A DNA stretch of 64,000 bases from Ascaris suum (taxonomy: Eukaryota; Nematoda; Chromadorea; Rhabditida; Ascarididae): assembly GCA_013433145.1 (NCBI GenBank), contig CM024168.1:15554868-15618867 (forward strand). The letters run 5' to 3'. The notes beneath the pieces were generated by a model. That model saw only the letters and a list, made by a program, of their open reading frames with translations, did no database searches and was not told where the DNA came from. The translations under genes were made by a program, and so were the position numbers. Below, one piece after another: positions 49,366-61,604 of this stretch; position 1 is the stretch's first letter; the number at the start of each line of letters is the position of its first letter.

Positions 49366-50470
49366 TCAACAACGCTTACACACACATATCGGTCGCGAGT
49401 CTCTCAAATAGCAAGCTCCGGTTTCGCATCCCTGTAATTCGGTGTATAAGTCTACTTGTAGAACAATTGCTTCAGTTACACATTTCACAAGGGAAAAGAC
49501 GCATTACCTGTGTTCATTCGAAACCACAATCCATGTCGTCAGTTTGCCGTTCGTGTGCAAAGTATTGCAGTAGTCTTTAATGGTTAAATCCTCTTCTGCC
49601 TTCCTCCTTCCCCTCCTCAAACCAGGACTATAGGTCAAATATAGCTCCAGTATAGAAGAGCTCTTGAACGAGGAGTAAGATTGAGACCCATTTAAAGCAC
49701 AACTACATGGAATGAATTGAAACCGATTCCGCGTCCTGCAACCTGGGTGACAACCTCCCGCTCACTTCAGACGGTAGCCAGGTTTAAAACATTTCCACTT
49801 GTCGTGGCTCCTCTGTCATGACGGAGGCAGGAGGGAATTTAATTTAGCACTCTTCTCTCCATCCCTTCCCCCTCCCCCCCCCTTCCCCATGGTGACGTTT
49901 TTCCAGTGCTTAACCTTATATACTGAGGTTTCTTTCTTTTCTGTGGAGACTCTGCAGTGGCTAATGAATACTCGCACTTCCCTCACTGCGCAGTTCGCCA
50001 ACTACTTCGACACTGCAGGTATAATCGATTGTTTCTTCAAAAACTCTCTAGTTCTATGCAATCAGTGAAACAAGGGACATTTTTTCCAAGAAAAGCGGAT
50101 TGTCTTTCCTTATACTGCTCTATAGTTATTACTATTCACTGCGTTGACAGAGGTGCGATCTTTTCGTCGATAGACCGTGGAGTTTTTTGTTCTGATGATT
50201 CTTCATAATTGGGATTTGCATATTAAGAAAATAAAAATACTGTATTGGCTGAATTAATATTAATTTGATTTAAATTGAAGAATTGTAACCAAAAAAAAAA
50301 ACTCAGGAATTTTTGCTCTTTTCTTCGAAAAATGTTACCTGTACTTTGCAGGAAAGAATGCAGCCAATTGTTGGTCTGTTTAGTTTCGCATCGTCATAAC
50401 CACATGTTGCCGCATCGGTGGAAGCGAACAAGATGACGAGCATGAAGAGAACGATTCCTTTCGTCACCAT
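49366..50470 (-). CDS. abf: ASABF/ABF-family antimicrobial peptide precursor, two exons
   Basis: Secreted, cysteine-stabilised alpha-beta (defensin-like) nematode antimicrobial peptide. Exon 1 is 50470-50339 (ATG to CAG, then donor GTAACA); exon 2 is 49431-49366 (acceptor ATTACAG, stop TGA); the 907-base intron is in phase 0. The product is 65 residues. The first 20 or so form a signal peptide (MVTKGIVLFMLVILFASTDA). The mature part has the eight family cysteines in the right spacing: one near the start, then CILSC, CETGAC, and CVCKRC ending on the last residue. Ascaris ASABF has CISSC, CGTGHC and CVCDRC at these places, and its signal peptide ends similarly. There is no C-terminal extension after the last Cys, unlike ASABF-alpha. 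Members are made in body fluid, gut or pharynx and attack mainly Gram-positive bacteria. A family AATAAA follows the stop. Confidence 0.88.
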
Positions 50471-53400
50471 AATATCACTCGGTAATATCTTTCAGAAATT
50501 CTAATGAAAATAATCATTTGAGAAAGTTCAGCAAAGAATTTTGCTAACAAACGATCATTCGCTCACATGATGTGTTACACTCTTGTGAATATTTTTCAAC
50601 AGCGGCCATATATTTCACACAGTTTTTTTTTTTTTTAAATATGGACGTATATGTAATTTTTATGCCAACAAGTATTTTCTCGACTAAATATGCAAATTAT
50701 TACTCATTACTAACGTTTATATGCGAAGGAATAGCAAACGGGCTTTATGAGTTGCTAAAATTTTGTTTCCTTCTACGAATAGTGTCATTTTGACGAAGTT
50801 CTAATTGCAAGACAAGTAATATAGGCCACTTCCGTTGCAAGCAATCTAAACGAGGAGATGAAAGACACGAATGAAGGAGACTGTTTGGTCCGTAGTTGGG
50901 ACTCCAGATCTTGATTTTGGGTTCAAAGAATTTGGATGAGGAAAAAAAGACGAGAATATTCCGGCATTAGCGCTCTAGAAATAATTAACTGTGCATCTTG
51001 TCTATTGATGTTGTGCACAGGAAGTGCATTATTGCACGCCAGGAATACAGCGTTTAAATAGCAAGCGATTGCGAGGTTCTCCTGTTGAAAAATCGTGGTG
51101 AAAAATTACGATGGCGTATGAAAAACCAATTTTGTGAGATACAAATATTTACAACTTTTATTAGTTCAATTTTATTTCGTTTATTTTTGGAGCAGTTTGA
51201 TTAAACACATGCATGACACGTTGACAGCTCATGTGGCAAGAAGCATCTAACCACCACGATGACAAAAAATTATGCTTTCTATAGATATTCTTTGAAATAA
51301 TTCACCTATAGCGAGAAACTACACTTCACTTTCGTTGAGGTTTTAATTTTTTAGACTGGAGTTAGCATAATTAGAGAATTTTCCTCATCTTAGTGTTATC
51401 ATAATCGATAGATATCTAGTGATAGAATCACTCAAGTAATAATTTCACTAAATGTCGCTATTCTGAGTCACCAAATTGGCAAAATCATCGAAGCGATGTT
51501 TTAATTTCAAGAATTAGTTGTAGCGACATTTTTTTGCACAATATGCCAAAATATGTTTATCGTTCAAAAGTTCTCATATAAGGAGGTGAATCTTCCGCAC
51601 TCAGATATCATAATTAATATAACATAAATAAATTGCATCGGTGCTCATGCAGATGTCATCCTCTTGCAAACGTTATAAATAATGAAAATTGCAGATGTTA
51701 GAATTTAGATTTGATTCAGATTTTGATTGTTTGGATTTCTTATGAAAACTTCGAAGTTACAACCAAAATGCACTTTTTGCATGATATTGTTTCTTTTTTC
51801 AGTATAACAATTGGTACCTCCCAAATATCATATTTCACTCAGTCTTATTTCGAATAGTGTACTAGGAGATCGACTTCTTCTTTTCTATTGCTTAATAAAA
51901 CGAAGCAACAATAGTGAATTCGTTTGAAGCCTCGTACTATGTCCAAATCTGGCTTAGTAACGATGACATATGGAAATTTTATTTCTTCTTAACGCTGATA
52001 AAGCTGGTTTTGCTTTGGAGTCGGTTGACTTTGCGAGATTCTTTTTCCTCAGGGCGCCAGCCGACATTCGTATGCTCGCTGGATAGAAATTGAGGCTACA
52101 TGAGCTCGAAGACACCAAACAGTACTAAGTTTCAATTTTGCCATAAGCATAATGAACGTATTTGGCTCTGAGCCATCAGCCTGTGCTCTGTGGCATAAAA
52201 ATGTACTCGTTGAAACAATAACGTGTGCCGAATTTGCACCGGAAGACTGTAAATTATTTCAAAAACTCTAAGCGGATGTTCGAAAACGTTTAGTGAAAAT
52301 TCCATTGCAATCGTCTTTTTTTTTGCAAAATGTGATAGGTAGACGTCAACACAGCTGTGATAACAAATCGAAATTGTTGAAATTTCGCTTTCAACGCGAA
52401 AAAGCAATGGTGTATGCTCAGCTGAAACAGTGAACGTGACGGTGCTCTTTGACGTTTTCAGCATTATCGTCCTCGTGAGTATGACATTCAAATTTCTCAT
52501 CATGCAGTCATATAGATGTGCCGCATATAGCTCAGGTTGCATGTGGACTTTGTGTGCCACTTCATGCAAATATTAAATTTTCATCTCCACATTGAGCTAT
52601 TTTTCCTCGCCCAAGTACTAAATAAACCCATGTAGCTCCGTGCAAATGCTTTCAGCCCCAGCTATTTTTACTCTTGAATCAAGCCATTAAATGAGAAAAT
52701 CTGCACTTGCGAACATAAAGCATAAGATGACACTTAAAGCGAAATTATGCAATATGAGTACCATATCCTTTTTACAGAGCTAATTCTTATCATGACCTTT
52801 AAAAGGTCAGGAAAGAATGAATTCCAACGCTATAAAGCTATTCATGAAAGTCCATCAATCTTTGCAATGCTTCGGGAAGATTATTTTCAGTGAATCCATA
52901 ATAATGCTTCAAATGCGATCTCACTAATCCAACAAAAGAGCATTTATTTCATAGATATCGATATAAAAGAAATTTTGTTTTCTTTCCAACTTATCAGCCG
53001 TTGATTATTGTTCAATACTTCGTTTGTTATTAATTATCAACTAATATCTTTCAGTGAAATCTCATTTCACACGTTTCCGTTGACTTTAGTTGCCTTAAAA
53101 TTCAGATCTATTGTATGCGATTTTTGGAATTATCGAACAAGATCCTATGAGAATCACAATGCATGAATCAATTACTGCTGGTCTCAAATAGAAATCAAGT
53201 TTGCCTATATAAAATTTGATCTCAATTGATTCTATCTCCAAGAGTTGGATCAGATCAGTTCGATTCAGTAATCGCTTTTTTTTGTCCCTTATATACCTCT
53301 GAATGGTTGCATAAAAACAACCGTCGATGGTTCGTAACCGACGACTCTTTTCTGAGGTTTATATACAAATGCACTTTTATAGGCAAACTTGATTTCATTC

Positions 53401-56196
53401 GTTACTATTTGAGACCAGCAGTACGACAACGGAGAGTTCAGCCAGATAAGCTCCCGCTGACAACTGTCAAGTGATTACAGTTTGATTGATGAAGCACTGG
53501 CTCAGACGCTTCGACACAAAAAGCTTGACCAGTTCACCATAGCCGTACAGATATGAGATTGCTTCGAGAATCGCCGATTTCCTTTGTCCCTCATATTCAC
53601 AGTGTGCATTTGCAAAGCTGAACTGCACTAACAATGACTATTTCGACGAAACTTGGGAGGGAGAGGGAAGGGAGGGAAGGAAGAGTGTAGTTTACACCAG
53701 AAAACAACCTCCCCCCATGATTTTGCTATGATTCATTACCTTCCCATCAGGTCATTGACACTTAAACACTCTGATTCAGCTGTAGCCTCTGGCAACATTG
53801 ACGAGAAAACACTTCCGCAAAAAGCTATCAGCAAATTCACTGCTAGCAATGCATTGGAGTAAGCATTGCAAAACCTCTTTCAGGTATCAATGCTTGCTAA
53901 TGATGTCTTTTTTTTAACTTGGACTTGGAAAATTTGAATCTCCAAAGTTTGATTCTTTCACCTCATCCACTCTCTGCTTCTTATCTGGTCGTTCAATAAG
54001 GAGAAATCAAAATATATGCGAACGATGCTCAATAAGTATATCATGCCATGCGAACGAAATATGGGAATTAGACGACAGAATAAAACACGATCTTTTGAAG
54101 ATCAAGGAGTGTTTAGCGATCGCTCAATGGAACTCCACAAAATTAAGATCGTTTCAAGTAAATTTGATATTCAACAACAACTCCATATCGAGGGAGCAGG
54201 GATATGGTGGACTAACGAATCACTAAGCTGATATTAAGGAAATAAATGAACGTGAGCGTTGCTTCCACTGGCTAAAGCGAGCAATCATTGTGATAGTTAG
54301 TGCTGTCTTCATTTCTAAATTTTTCAGTCGGCACGGATGAAACTGTTCGTAAGTTCGCCAACATCCGCACAGCATTTATCCTAGTATCTCAAATGAGCGG
54401 TAAGTTCTTACCTTGCCATCAAACCCTTGAAAGAAAAAACAAACCAAGAATACAAAGGGGATCAATATGCATATTGGATGAAATCAATTCATTGAAGCAT
54501 TCCAACTTATAAGCAAACGCAACAACATAAAACATCGAAAATACATCATAAAGTTGCGAAATACAGATTGCATTACATCACAAACCATAAAACAATGCTT
54601 TTTGAAAAGACGCTTTTAGTAATTACTCAGCTCACATCGAATTACGATTTATGTGCCAAAAGGCTTAGAAACTCTAGATGCAGCAGAACCATGCATAATT
54701 CATAGACATATCTGGTGCCGCCATACAACATTGGGAAGTATGTAATACGACTTTCAATATAAATAATCCAGCCATTGTCATCAAAAAAACTTCTTGAAGC
54801 TACAGCTATTCAGATGGATCGATTCCCTCACTCCATCCTCCCGACCAACATTATTTCCGCAGTTTTCTGGGACATCATATGGAAACAAAAATCGCCTTCA
54901 TCACTAATAATCCTCACAATAAGATCACAATTAACTGCACCGCAGACATTTTCATCACAAAGGCCGGTCAACTGCTCAATGAAGCGTTACGTAACAGGTG
55001 CAAATTCGATGAACTTATAAAAACTTTTAAAAGAATGTATATAAATGAGGTTTCGATGCATAAAGATTGGCACATATTTATTAAAAAAAACAGCCATTTA
55101 AACTCAACTGCTCGAGTGCAGAATCACCAATTTCACCCAAAATCGTAAATCCTCACTATCTACTCCCACTCATATATCCCAAATTCATGTAATATTCTCC
55201 AAAAAAATGCATATAAACGGATCGTGTATCGAATATGTTCTTTCAATGAATCTACTCTGAATAATTGATAAGCATTGCAACTTATAAACATAAAGCGAAA
55301 ACACACATATTCAACGCAACTACGTGTGATACGAAATGCCATATTGAATGTTGCAATCGGATAAGCGGAAGGAACAACCAAGCGTTAAATGTGCTTGATG
55401 AAGGCGTTCACTTGATCAGAATAATATCGCCTTTTCTTCGACTTCAATATGGCATTATCTTTTATGCTATCTGTAGTTAAGAACCAAGATACTCTGCGAA
55501 AATGCTTTGCCTCTCAAATTCGAATGGTCCTCTATTTCTTTAGAAATTAGAAAAAGTACTACCACAATAAACAAAAAACTAGAAAATGAAAATATAGAGA
55601 AATAAATTAAAGATTGGTGATCGCCCTTCCACCTCACCTTCATAAATGACAACTATTAATTTCGCTTACTAAAAACACTGCGAAAATATACTAAACATTT
55701 TACAAACGATGCACAAATTAAGTTACATTTCTTACTCGTATACAAATCGCAACAAATGAATGCGATCTCTACACAATAACAACTTATCAGTGTTTAAAGC
55801 GAAAATGATAAACTGCAAATCAACTTATGAATTCCTCCTCCCACTTTCCTCTCTTATAATTTCCCCTTAACGGAACAAATAAAAACCTTAATCTTCCTAT
55901 CATATAATGAAACTTATATGCGCCGCATATGATAAATATTACTAAGAGATCGGATATTTCCTGCGCGAAAAATTGTACAGCAAGACCCTTAAAAGCTCAA
56001 CTTCTTGTCCTAGTTTGATCGCCATTAAGATAAATGCAACCCAAGTGAAACTGCTGAGCATTGGTGATCAACGAAATCTCAATGCCTCCTGCTTGGCCAA
56101 TCAATACATACATCCCAATATCATCGAACTAATTACAGCCTATTTAAGCCATTTTTCTAGACGCACAAACGTTAAACAGTTCATCTTGAAGTAGGA
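50471..56196. other. Intergenic region, no gene supported
   Basis: Lies between the peptide gene's start and the shugoshin stop. Several stretches look faintly coding on one or both strands (+ 53752-53858, + 54329-54401, - 52569-52132), some between plausible splice signals, but their phases do not chain and no family is recognised. A foldback element sits at 53173-53424. The first few hundred bases upstream of 50470 should hold the promoter of the peptide gene. Confidence 0.4.
53173..53424. repeat. Foldback (MITE-like) element with about 40-bp inverted ends
   Basis: The left arm at 53173-53214 (TACTGCTGGTCTCAAATAG, then AAATCAAGTTTGCCTATA) is mirrored at 53377-53423 as the reverse complement, with about 10 extra bases in the right arm. 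The interior of about 160 bases has no recognisable ORF. The structure fits a small non-autonomous element or a foldback duplication. I did not find target-site duplications with confidence. Confidence 0.65.
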
Positions 56197-56389
56197 TCAA
56201 CTCTCACGCCTTACTTTACTCTTACGATCTGGTTCCCTGTACGACTGTACCTTCAATGTTGCAGCCCTCAGTGGTCTTCTATTAGGCGTATTCTCATCAA
56301 TTTGCCCATTTGAAATATCGCACTTCCGCTCATTTCCATCGTTGTTAGCTTCTTTCTCTTCTCGATGATCCAGCGCTGGTGTAGGCAAG
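56197..56389 (-). CDS. sgo-1: Shugoshin terminal exon with the SGO C-terminal motif
   Basis: Acceptor CTCTTTCAG; one base completes the codon split with the 56541 donor. It encodes an acidic stretch (DHREEKEANNDGNERK) and then the basic motif RRPLRAATLKVQSYREP followed by KSKVRR two residues from the end. In other shugoshins this motif reads phosphorylated H2A at the centromere. Stop at 56199-56197. Confidence 0.8.
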
Positions 56390-59300
56390 CTGAAAGAGCA
56401 CCTTTAAAATCGAATTTACGAAGCAATTAGAGCAAAAAATGTAGAAAAAAAAAAGAAATATATAAACGAAAAGTATGTAACGAAGATCAAATGTGATCAC
56501 TGGATTCGCTTAATTAACAAAGAACATTATAAAACATTACAATGGGGAAATGTTGTCCAACAGCGATATGCTGCTATGTTGTTTCAGTCCAAATAACTCT
56601 CCAATAGCAGGTGATTTGCGCTTAAAACGATCTGCGACATACGGATGGCCAGATGGAGGCGTACGTATCCTCGGCAGAAACTTGTCAACTAAAATACGAT
56701 ACAAACGCTTCAGTTATAGCGAACAATCTAAGCAATACATCAATTAGTCAAAAGGATACAGGAAAAATTCATTTACGCATTATGCACCCACTTACCTTAC
56801 AAGACTTTCGAAAACAAAGCAAAATAACGCTTCAATGATGCAACGACAAGCTTATTGATATGCTTAATTACCTGCTGAGAAGTTCATCATATTTCTTAAC
56901 CACAATTTAGCAGAAACTTAGCGCTAAACCAAAAAATGCAATCAGTCCTAATGACTCTTGAGAGCACAAGCCACGAGCCAGAAAAAAACTTTCAATCTCC
57001 CAGTTTTTATTGCTTGCAACTTGGAATAATATACGACAAGTGAACTTAAATACACACATGAAAAGAGTATTCCGATCTCAATTGTTAACTTTCGAGGTAT
57101 TAAATGAGACGACTCACATTTCCATTCTCAAATGCTGCAATATGTGGGACGTGGAAGTCTTCGCGGGAAAGAAGCCAAAACTAGGTCCATAAAGTCAACG
57201 CGCCAAAGATCCATAAACTCTTTCAAAGAATTTATTAAAGGTGATTATTTCACCGATGGTGTCAACTCACACCCCAAATTTTCCCATCCAATCCTTTAGC
57301 ACGCAACATAGTGGTTCCACCTACAATGGCGCTTCCCACTACGCTGTCGTTTCTCCACATTTTAGCATAAAGCCATCATGTCTGTTTACTCGAAGCATTT
57401 TGACAATGAACCTCGAATAAGATTAGTGGAAGCTCTTTCGCTAAGACCTATCAGGTCAAACAAAACCTCTGGATTACTACTGCTACTAAGACTATTTTGT
57501 CCACCAACATGCACTTGCGCCCTGGCAGAATTACTTACAGCATAACATCATAGATCATCTGCGCCATCGGCTTGGATCCCAGATATCCCGCAATTTGAGG
57601 CGATATTTTAAGACACAAGCCAATGAAGAGACGATAAGTCTACGGCACGCCTCCACAAAGCAACTACCCTAAAGCGCAAGTACCTATTTGCTTAGCCTAT
57701 GGCGGAAGTGTGCGGTAACAGCCGTCATGGCAGCTGCGCGAACTCCTTCCTCTCAGGTGAGTTTCATTACGACATTACCCTAGCGCCCTTCATGCACCTA
57801 GTTGTGCAAGACAAAGAGAGAGAGGAAAGGCAACCAGAAAGGAAGAAATTGAAATTTATACCTTTATCATGCTGCTCGATAACCTCAGGTTGCCGCTGAA
57901 ATAAAAAACGTCTTAAGTATCCTTCCACATTTTTAAATGATGACAGCATAAAGTAAACGAACATGTACATTGCAAAGCACATTAAGTAAGCAAGCGTTTC
58001 CTGTAATTCTTACGCAAGATTTCATTGATTCACTCAGCTGAAGGAAAACTATCAAGAGAAACAAGGAAATAGTACATCACATATAACGATATCAAATGGG
58101 AAAATTTAAATAAAACATATTGCTACTTCTAAGGTGGTGATAACAGAAGCAAACTATCGAATACAAAGGATAAGCCATCGAATAAACGACTACCGAATAG
58201 TGGAATGACAGGATAAAAACGAACCTCCTCGACAACAGCCAATACTTTCCTCGACTTTTTCCTGTTGCCTTCAACAGTGGTTGCTTCCAATGATCTTTTC
58301 TTGCTGATCTCAACACTTTCTTGCTAAATGAACAAAATTTATGAAAGGTTGTTTGACTATATTTTAAAAAAAGCAAAAATGGAATAACGACCAATTGAAT
58401 TTTTATTCCAAAATTAGAAAAGCGAACTTTTTGTTACCTATAAAAGATTCATTTCTCACTATATTGTTGAGAAAGCAACAAATAAGGTTGAAATTTTGTG
58501 TAAAACAATTGAGATTGGAAAAAATATTTAAAGCGAATTTATAAATTAGTGATTTCCGATTTATCTCATTTTAAAGCAAATAAAAACTTCAAATATTATT
58601 AAGCCAAACCAAAGGATCGCCAACGACGGATAAAACTTTCGGCGATGAATAAGGTGGAGACTCCGGAACTGCAATATTTTCAGATCATTAGTTGTAGCGA
58701 TGCCTTCTACCAATGTAGTCAAATGTTTTCCTCTGACCATTCGGCTGTATTTCGTTTTATCCTCACCGAACGATTCGTACATTGCTCTCCCTCTCTACTG
58801 CTCACCAACAAGAGGAATAGATAGTTGGGAAAGAAGTGTTCAATCTATCGTTAGGCTCCCGTATCTGGATTTGATTCCATTGGTTCGTAAAAAAATCACA
58901 TTGGTCATTCATTATCAAAAATCCGTGAAGAATTTATCGTAGATCAATGGCCCGCAAAAAAAGGTGAAAATGTTCCCAATGTCAGCCCAATTCGAAAGGA
59001 AAAAGGAAGTGAAGAGTGGAGAGGATTCCCGTTCCATCTTTTTCAGTTAAACTGCAAATTAACTGAGCGAACAAACAAACAAACACAATTATCCGGCAAC
59101 TCTTCGCTACATCTACTGACTTCCATCTTCTTGTTCGAAATATAGTTCATATTTTCAGCACCGATTTCGCAACCTGATCTGGATTCCTTTAAATGACGGA
59201 TTTCGACTCAGATTCCCAGCAATATCAAAAGACCACAGCAGAGTCTACGACTCCGATTTCACTCTCAGAAGAAACCCGAAGCTGATTCAGAGAAATTTGC

Positions 59301-61604
59301 GGAGTCGTTTAGGAGTCACTTTCGAATATACACGATCAATGTTTATTTTTAACAAGACCAAATAAGGCCCAAAAATACCTTACTTCCAAGCAGTTTGAAT
59401 AATGCAGCATTTATAACTTCATCGCGCAAAATAGATGAAACAAGTTTCCAGCGAGAAGAAAGCGCAGATCTCGTCAGAGATTTTATACCCCTGGCATTTC
59501 CGTCCCATCACCCATTGGCAACAGTTTTACCAACCACTATTTGCCAGGAATTTAATTTTCATGATCTTATTATCAGTTTCGACCAGTCATAATTCAATGC
59601 CACACCATCCACCCAGGAGAATAAGGCAAAATGAGAACGTATGAACAGGAGAATAAGGTAAGGTGCTAGAATTGTATAGATATAAACAACTGAAGCAAGA
59701 AAACAGCCACACATATCGTCACAAAAAGCTCAAAAAATGCAAAAGATGAACAGAACAGAAAAGTAGGATAAGCAAAGATTCAGTTCGCTCAAGCTTATCT
59801 ATAACAGCAGCGAAATCATTCGTCGACGACCTTCTTTATTTTGGAAGATCTTCATTTGATGGTCCGAGGACCAGACTGCGGACAAATATGCGACATCACT
59901 TCTCCACGCAAAAGCTTGGCCTATGCTGAAGACGACTAGGGGCAGCGGGGAGAGCAGGAAGGCTGCATTCAAACTCACGTAAGAACACGAAGAATTGTTT
60001 TCTCTCAAGCTTACTTACAACATATTCACAGACACTCATAGGCACAAACAAATGGGAAATACTTGCGATTAAGAAAATCAGTAACTGCCTCGAGCAGAGA
60101 TCACTGCCCTAATTTTAAGACTTCAATTTTATTATAATGATAGATCACATCGACGCAAAACATTTGCATCAAAATTGAGTAACGAATATACAAATTTGAA
60201 GGATTTGAAATGCTATATCATAAAACCACTTACTCTGAAAGCAGCAAAACGGTAAATATTTTTGAATGATATTACACCTCACCTGTTTCAAGTTGAGAAG
60301 CTTTCACGATCGGCGAATGAGCTTTATCGAATAATCCCGACGATAATAAAGCATTCACTCCATCAACGCTGAAATGTTTTTAACGAAAAGAATACTTTTT
60401 TTTCGATCATATCATGGCAGCTCTCGGCTGACCAACTGCTGATCATTTCAGGTCAAACAGAGTGGAAAAATTGGCGCATACAACCACTCCAACAAGTCTA
60501 GCAACAAAAGTCTTGACATGACTTTATCAGCTGCGGTTAAACCTGCATAATCCGATTCTTAGTGGTCAGCTGACTATCGAGAAGGAGCGTACAATGGACC
60601 CACGCTCTTTCCTATCGACGCTCACGTATATACTGCGAAGAAAAATTCTCTTAATAAACACATCTCAAAATATCAAATTTTTCGTATGCAAATTTTTGAA
60701 TATTACAACACACAAGAAGCACTACTGAACAAAGCTACATAATCAGAAAATAGCATACCTTTCATCAACAACTTTAACGAACCGTTCAAGGCTAGCGATG
60801 GATTTCAGTGCCGCCGTTCTGATCGATTTCACTTTCTTCTGAAAATTTTCGTTTACATGAATAAATTTGAACTCAACACTTTGAAAAACGACTTTGTTGT
60901 ATTTCTACATTTTGTTTGCTAGAAATGTCATAAAGAAGAACTTTACAGGAGCAGAAATAAACAATAAACAAATAAAGAAGATGCTTAACATTTTGGACAT
61001 TTCTTTTTATTTCCCCTCCCACTTTCATCCTCTGTAGCAGATCCACGATCTTAACACAGCAAAGAAAATGCTACCAAATAAAAAACTGCCGTTGTGTTTT
61101 CACTTCTTCATCAGTCAGATGTTTGCATTAGCATATTACCTGTTTCTTACACAATAAAATTTGCAAATCTGGAAGTATCGATTATGCATTTTCCCTCCAA
61201 TGACTGCATGTGCCGCCTAACAATTGAAGGACTTGCACAAGCCTCTGTCAGACATATGCCACCTTCTCGCTATACGTCCCTTCCCTTCCTCCTTCCTTCT
61301 CTCGAATACACATCCTCCTTCTGACCGGTGTAAAACAGCTTTCTGTTTTGTGCAGTACACCTATGCTCTCGGAATATACCCCACTTAGATAATTAAAATG
61401 CTACACTTCGGTTGAGAATGAAGCATTCACCTCGACGCGCCGCCTGGCTATCATCTCGATTCTCATTTCATCATCGGCTCTCTCCATATCGGCGATCCGT
61501 TGCCTTAGAAGGTCGTTCTCCATCTCAAGTTCTTGAATTCTTCTATCACGAACCGCCATATCGATTCGAAGTTGTTGAGTCATCGAAGCCAACGACCTGT
61601 TAGA
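56197..61604 (-). CDS. sgo-1: Shugoshin (SGO-1-like), multi-exon, middle incomplete
   Basis: Shugoshins guard centromeric cohesin and tune kinetochore and chromosome-passenger function, usually by recruiting PP2A. Exons on the minus strand: 61604-61431 (coiled coil RRIQELEMENDLLRQRIADM, phase 0), 60838-60759 (phase 0 to 2), 60368-60283 (phase 2 to 1), an unresolved gap, 58323-58225 (ISKKRSLEATTVEGNRKKSR), 57895-57862 (phase 0 to 1), 56688-56541 (phase 1 to 2), 56389-56197 (stop TGA). The last exon ends RRPLRAATLKVQSYREP, then DRKSKVRRES, matching the SGO C-terminal motif (basic residues, SYxEP, KxRR). A coiled coil followed by NRSLA-type sequence at the N-terminus is also shugoshin-like. The phases between 60283 and 58323 require at least one missing exon. 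The ATG may be 61583-61581, 21 bases after a TTTTGTTCAG acceptor suited to spliced-leader addition, or in an upstream exon. Confidence 0.75.
57895..58323 (-). other. sgo-1: Shugoshin basic central exon 58323-58225 and following intron
   Basis: The exon at 58323-58225 (33 codons, phase 0 to 0) encodes a Lys/Arg/Ser/Glu-rich segment. A second frame is also open across it, but only the QESVEIS frame chains with the next exon (57895-57862), the phase-1 exon at 56688 and the terminal exon. The 329-base intron between holds nothing recognisable. Confidence 0.6.
60283..60838 (-). CDS. sgo-1: Shugoshin exons 2 and 3 with an optional alternative terminal exon between them
   Basis: Exon 60838-60759 (KKVKSIRTAALKSIASLERF) has strong sites (TTTTCAG; AG then GTATGC) and ends in phase 2. 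Exon 60368-60283 starts in phase 2 (VDGVNALLSSGLFDKAHSPI) and ends at GTGAGG in phase 1. Between them, a good acceptor (TTCTTCGCAG) at 60633 opens a phase-2 frame, 60632-60527, that stops at TGA; if used it would truncate the protein after the coiled coil. Confidence 0.65.

Noticed and set aside
52132..52569. 145-codon minus-strand frame with a faint resemblance to a sliding-clamp-like stretch
   Set aside because: No in-frame ATG, no convincing splice signals, only a vague similarity; this length is expected by chance in 64 kb.
53752..53858. Plus-strand coding-like stretch between CATCAG and GTAAGC
   Set aside because: A competing minus-strand exon-like reading covers the same bases, and no neighbouring exon chains in phase.
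57699..57757. Plus-strand ATG frame ending at a strong GTGAGT
   Set aside because: Lies inside a shugoshin intron on the other strand; no downstream acceptor or homology.
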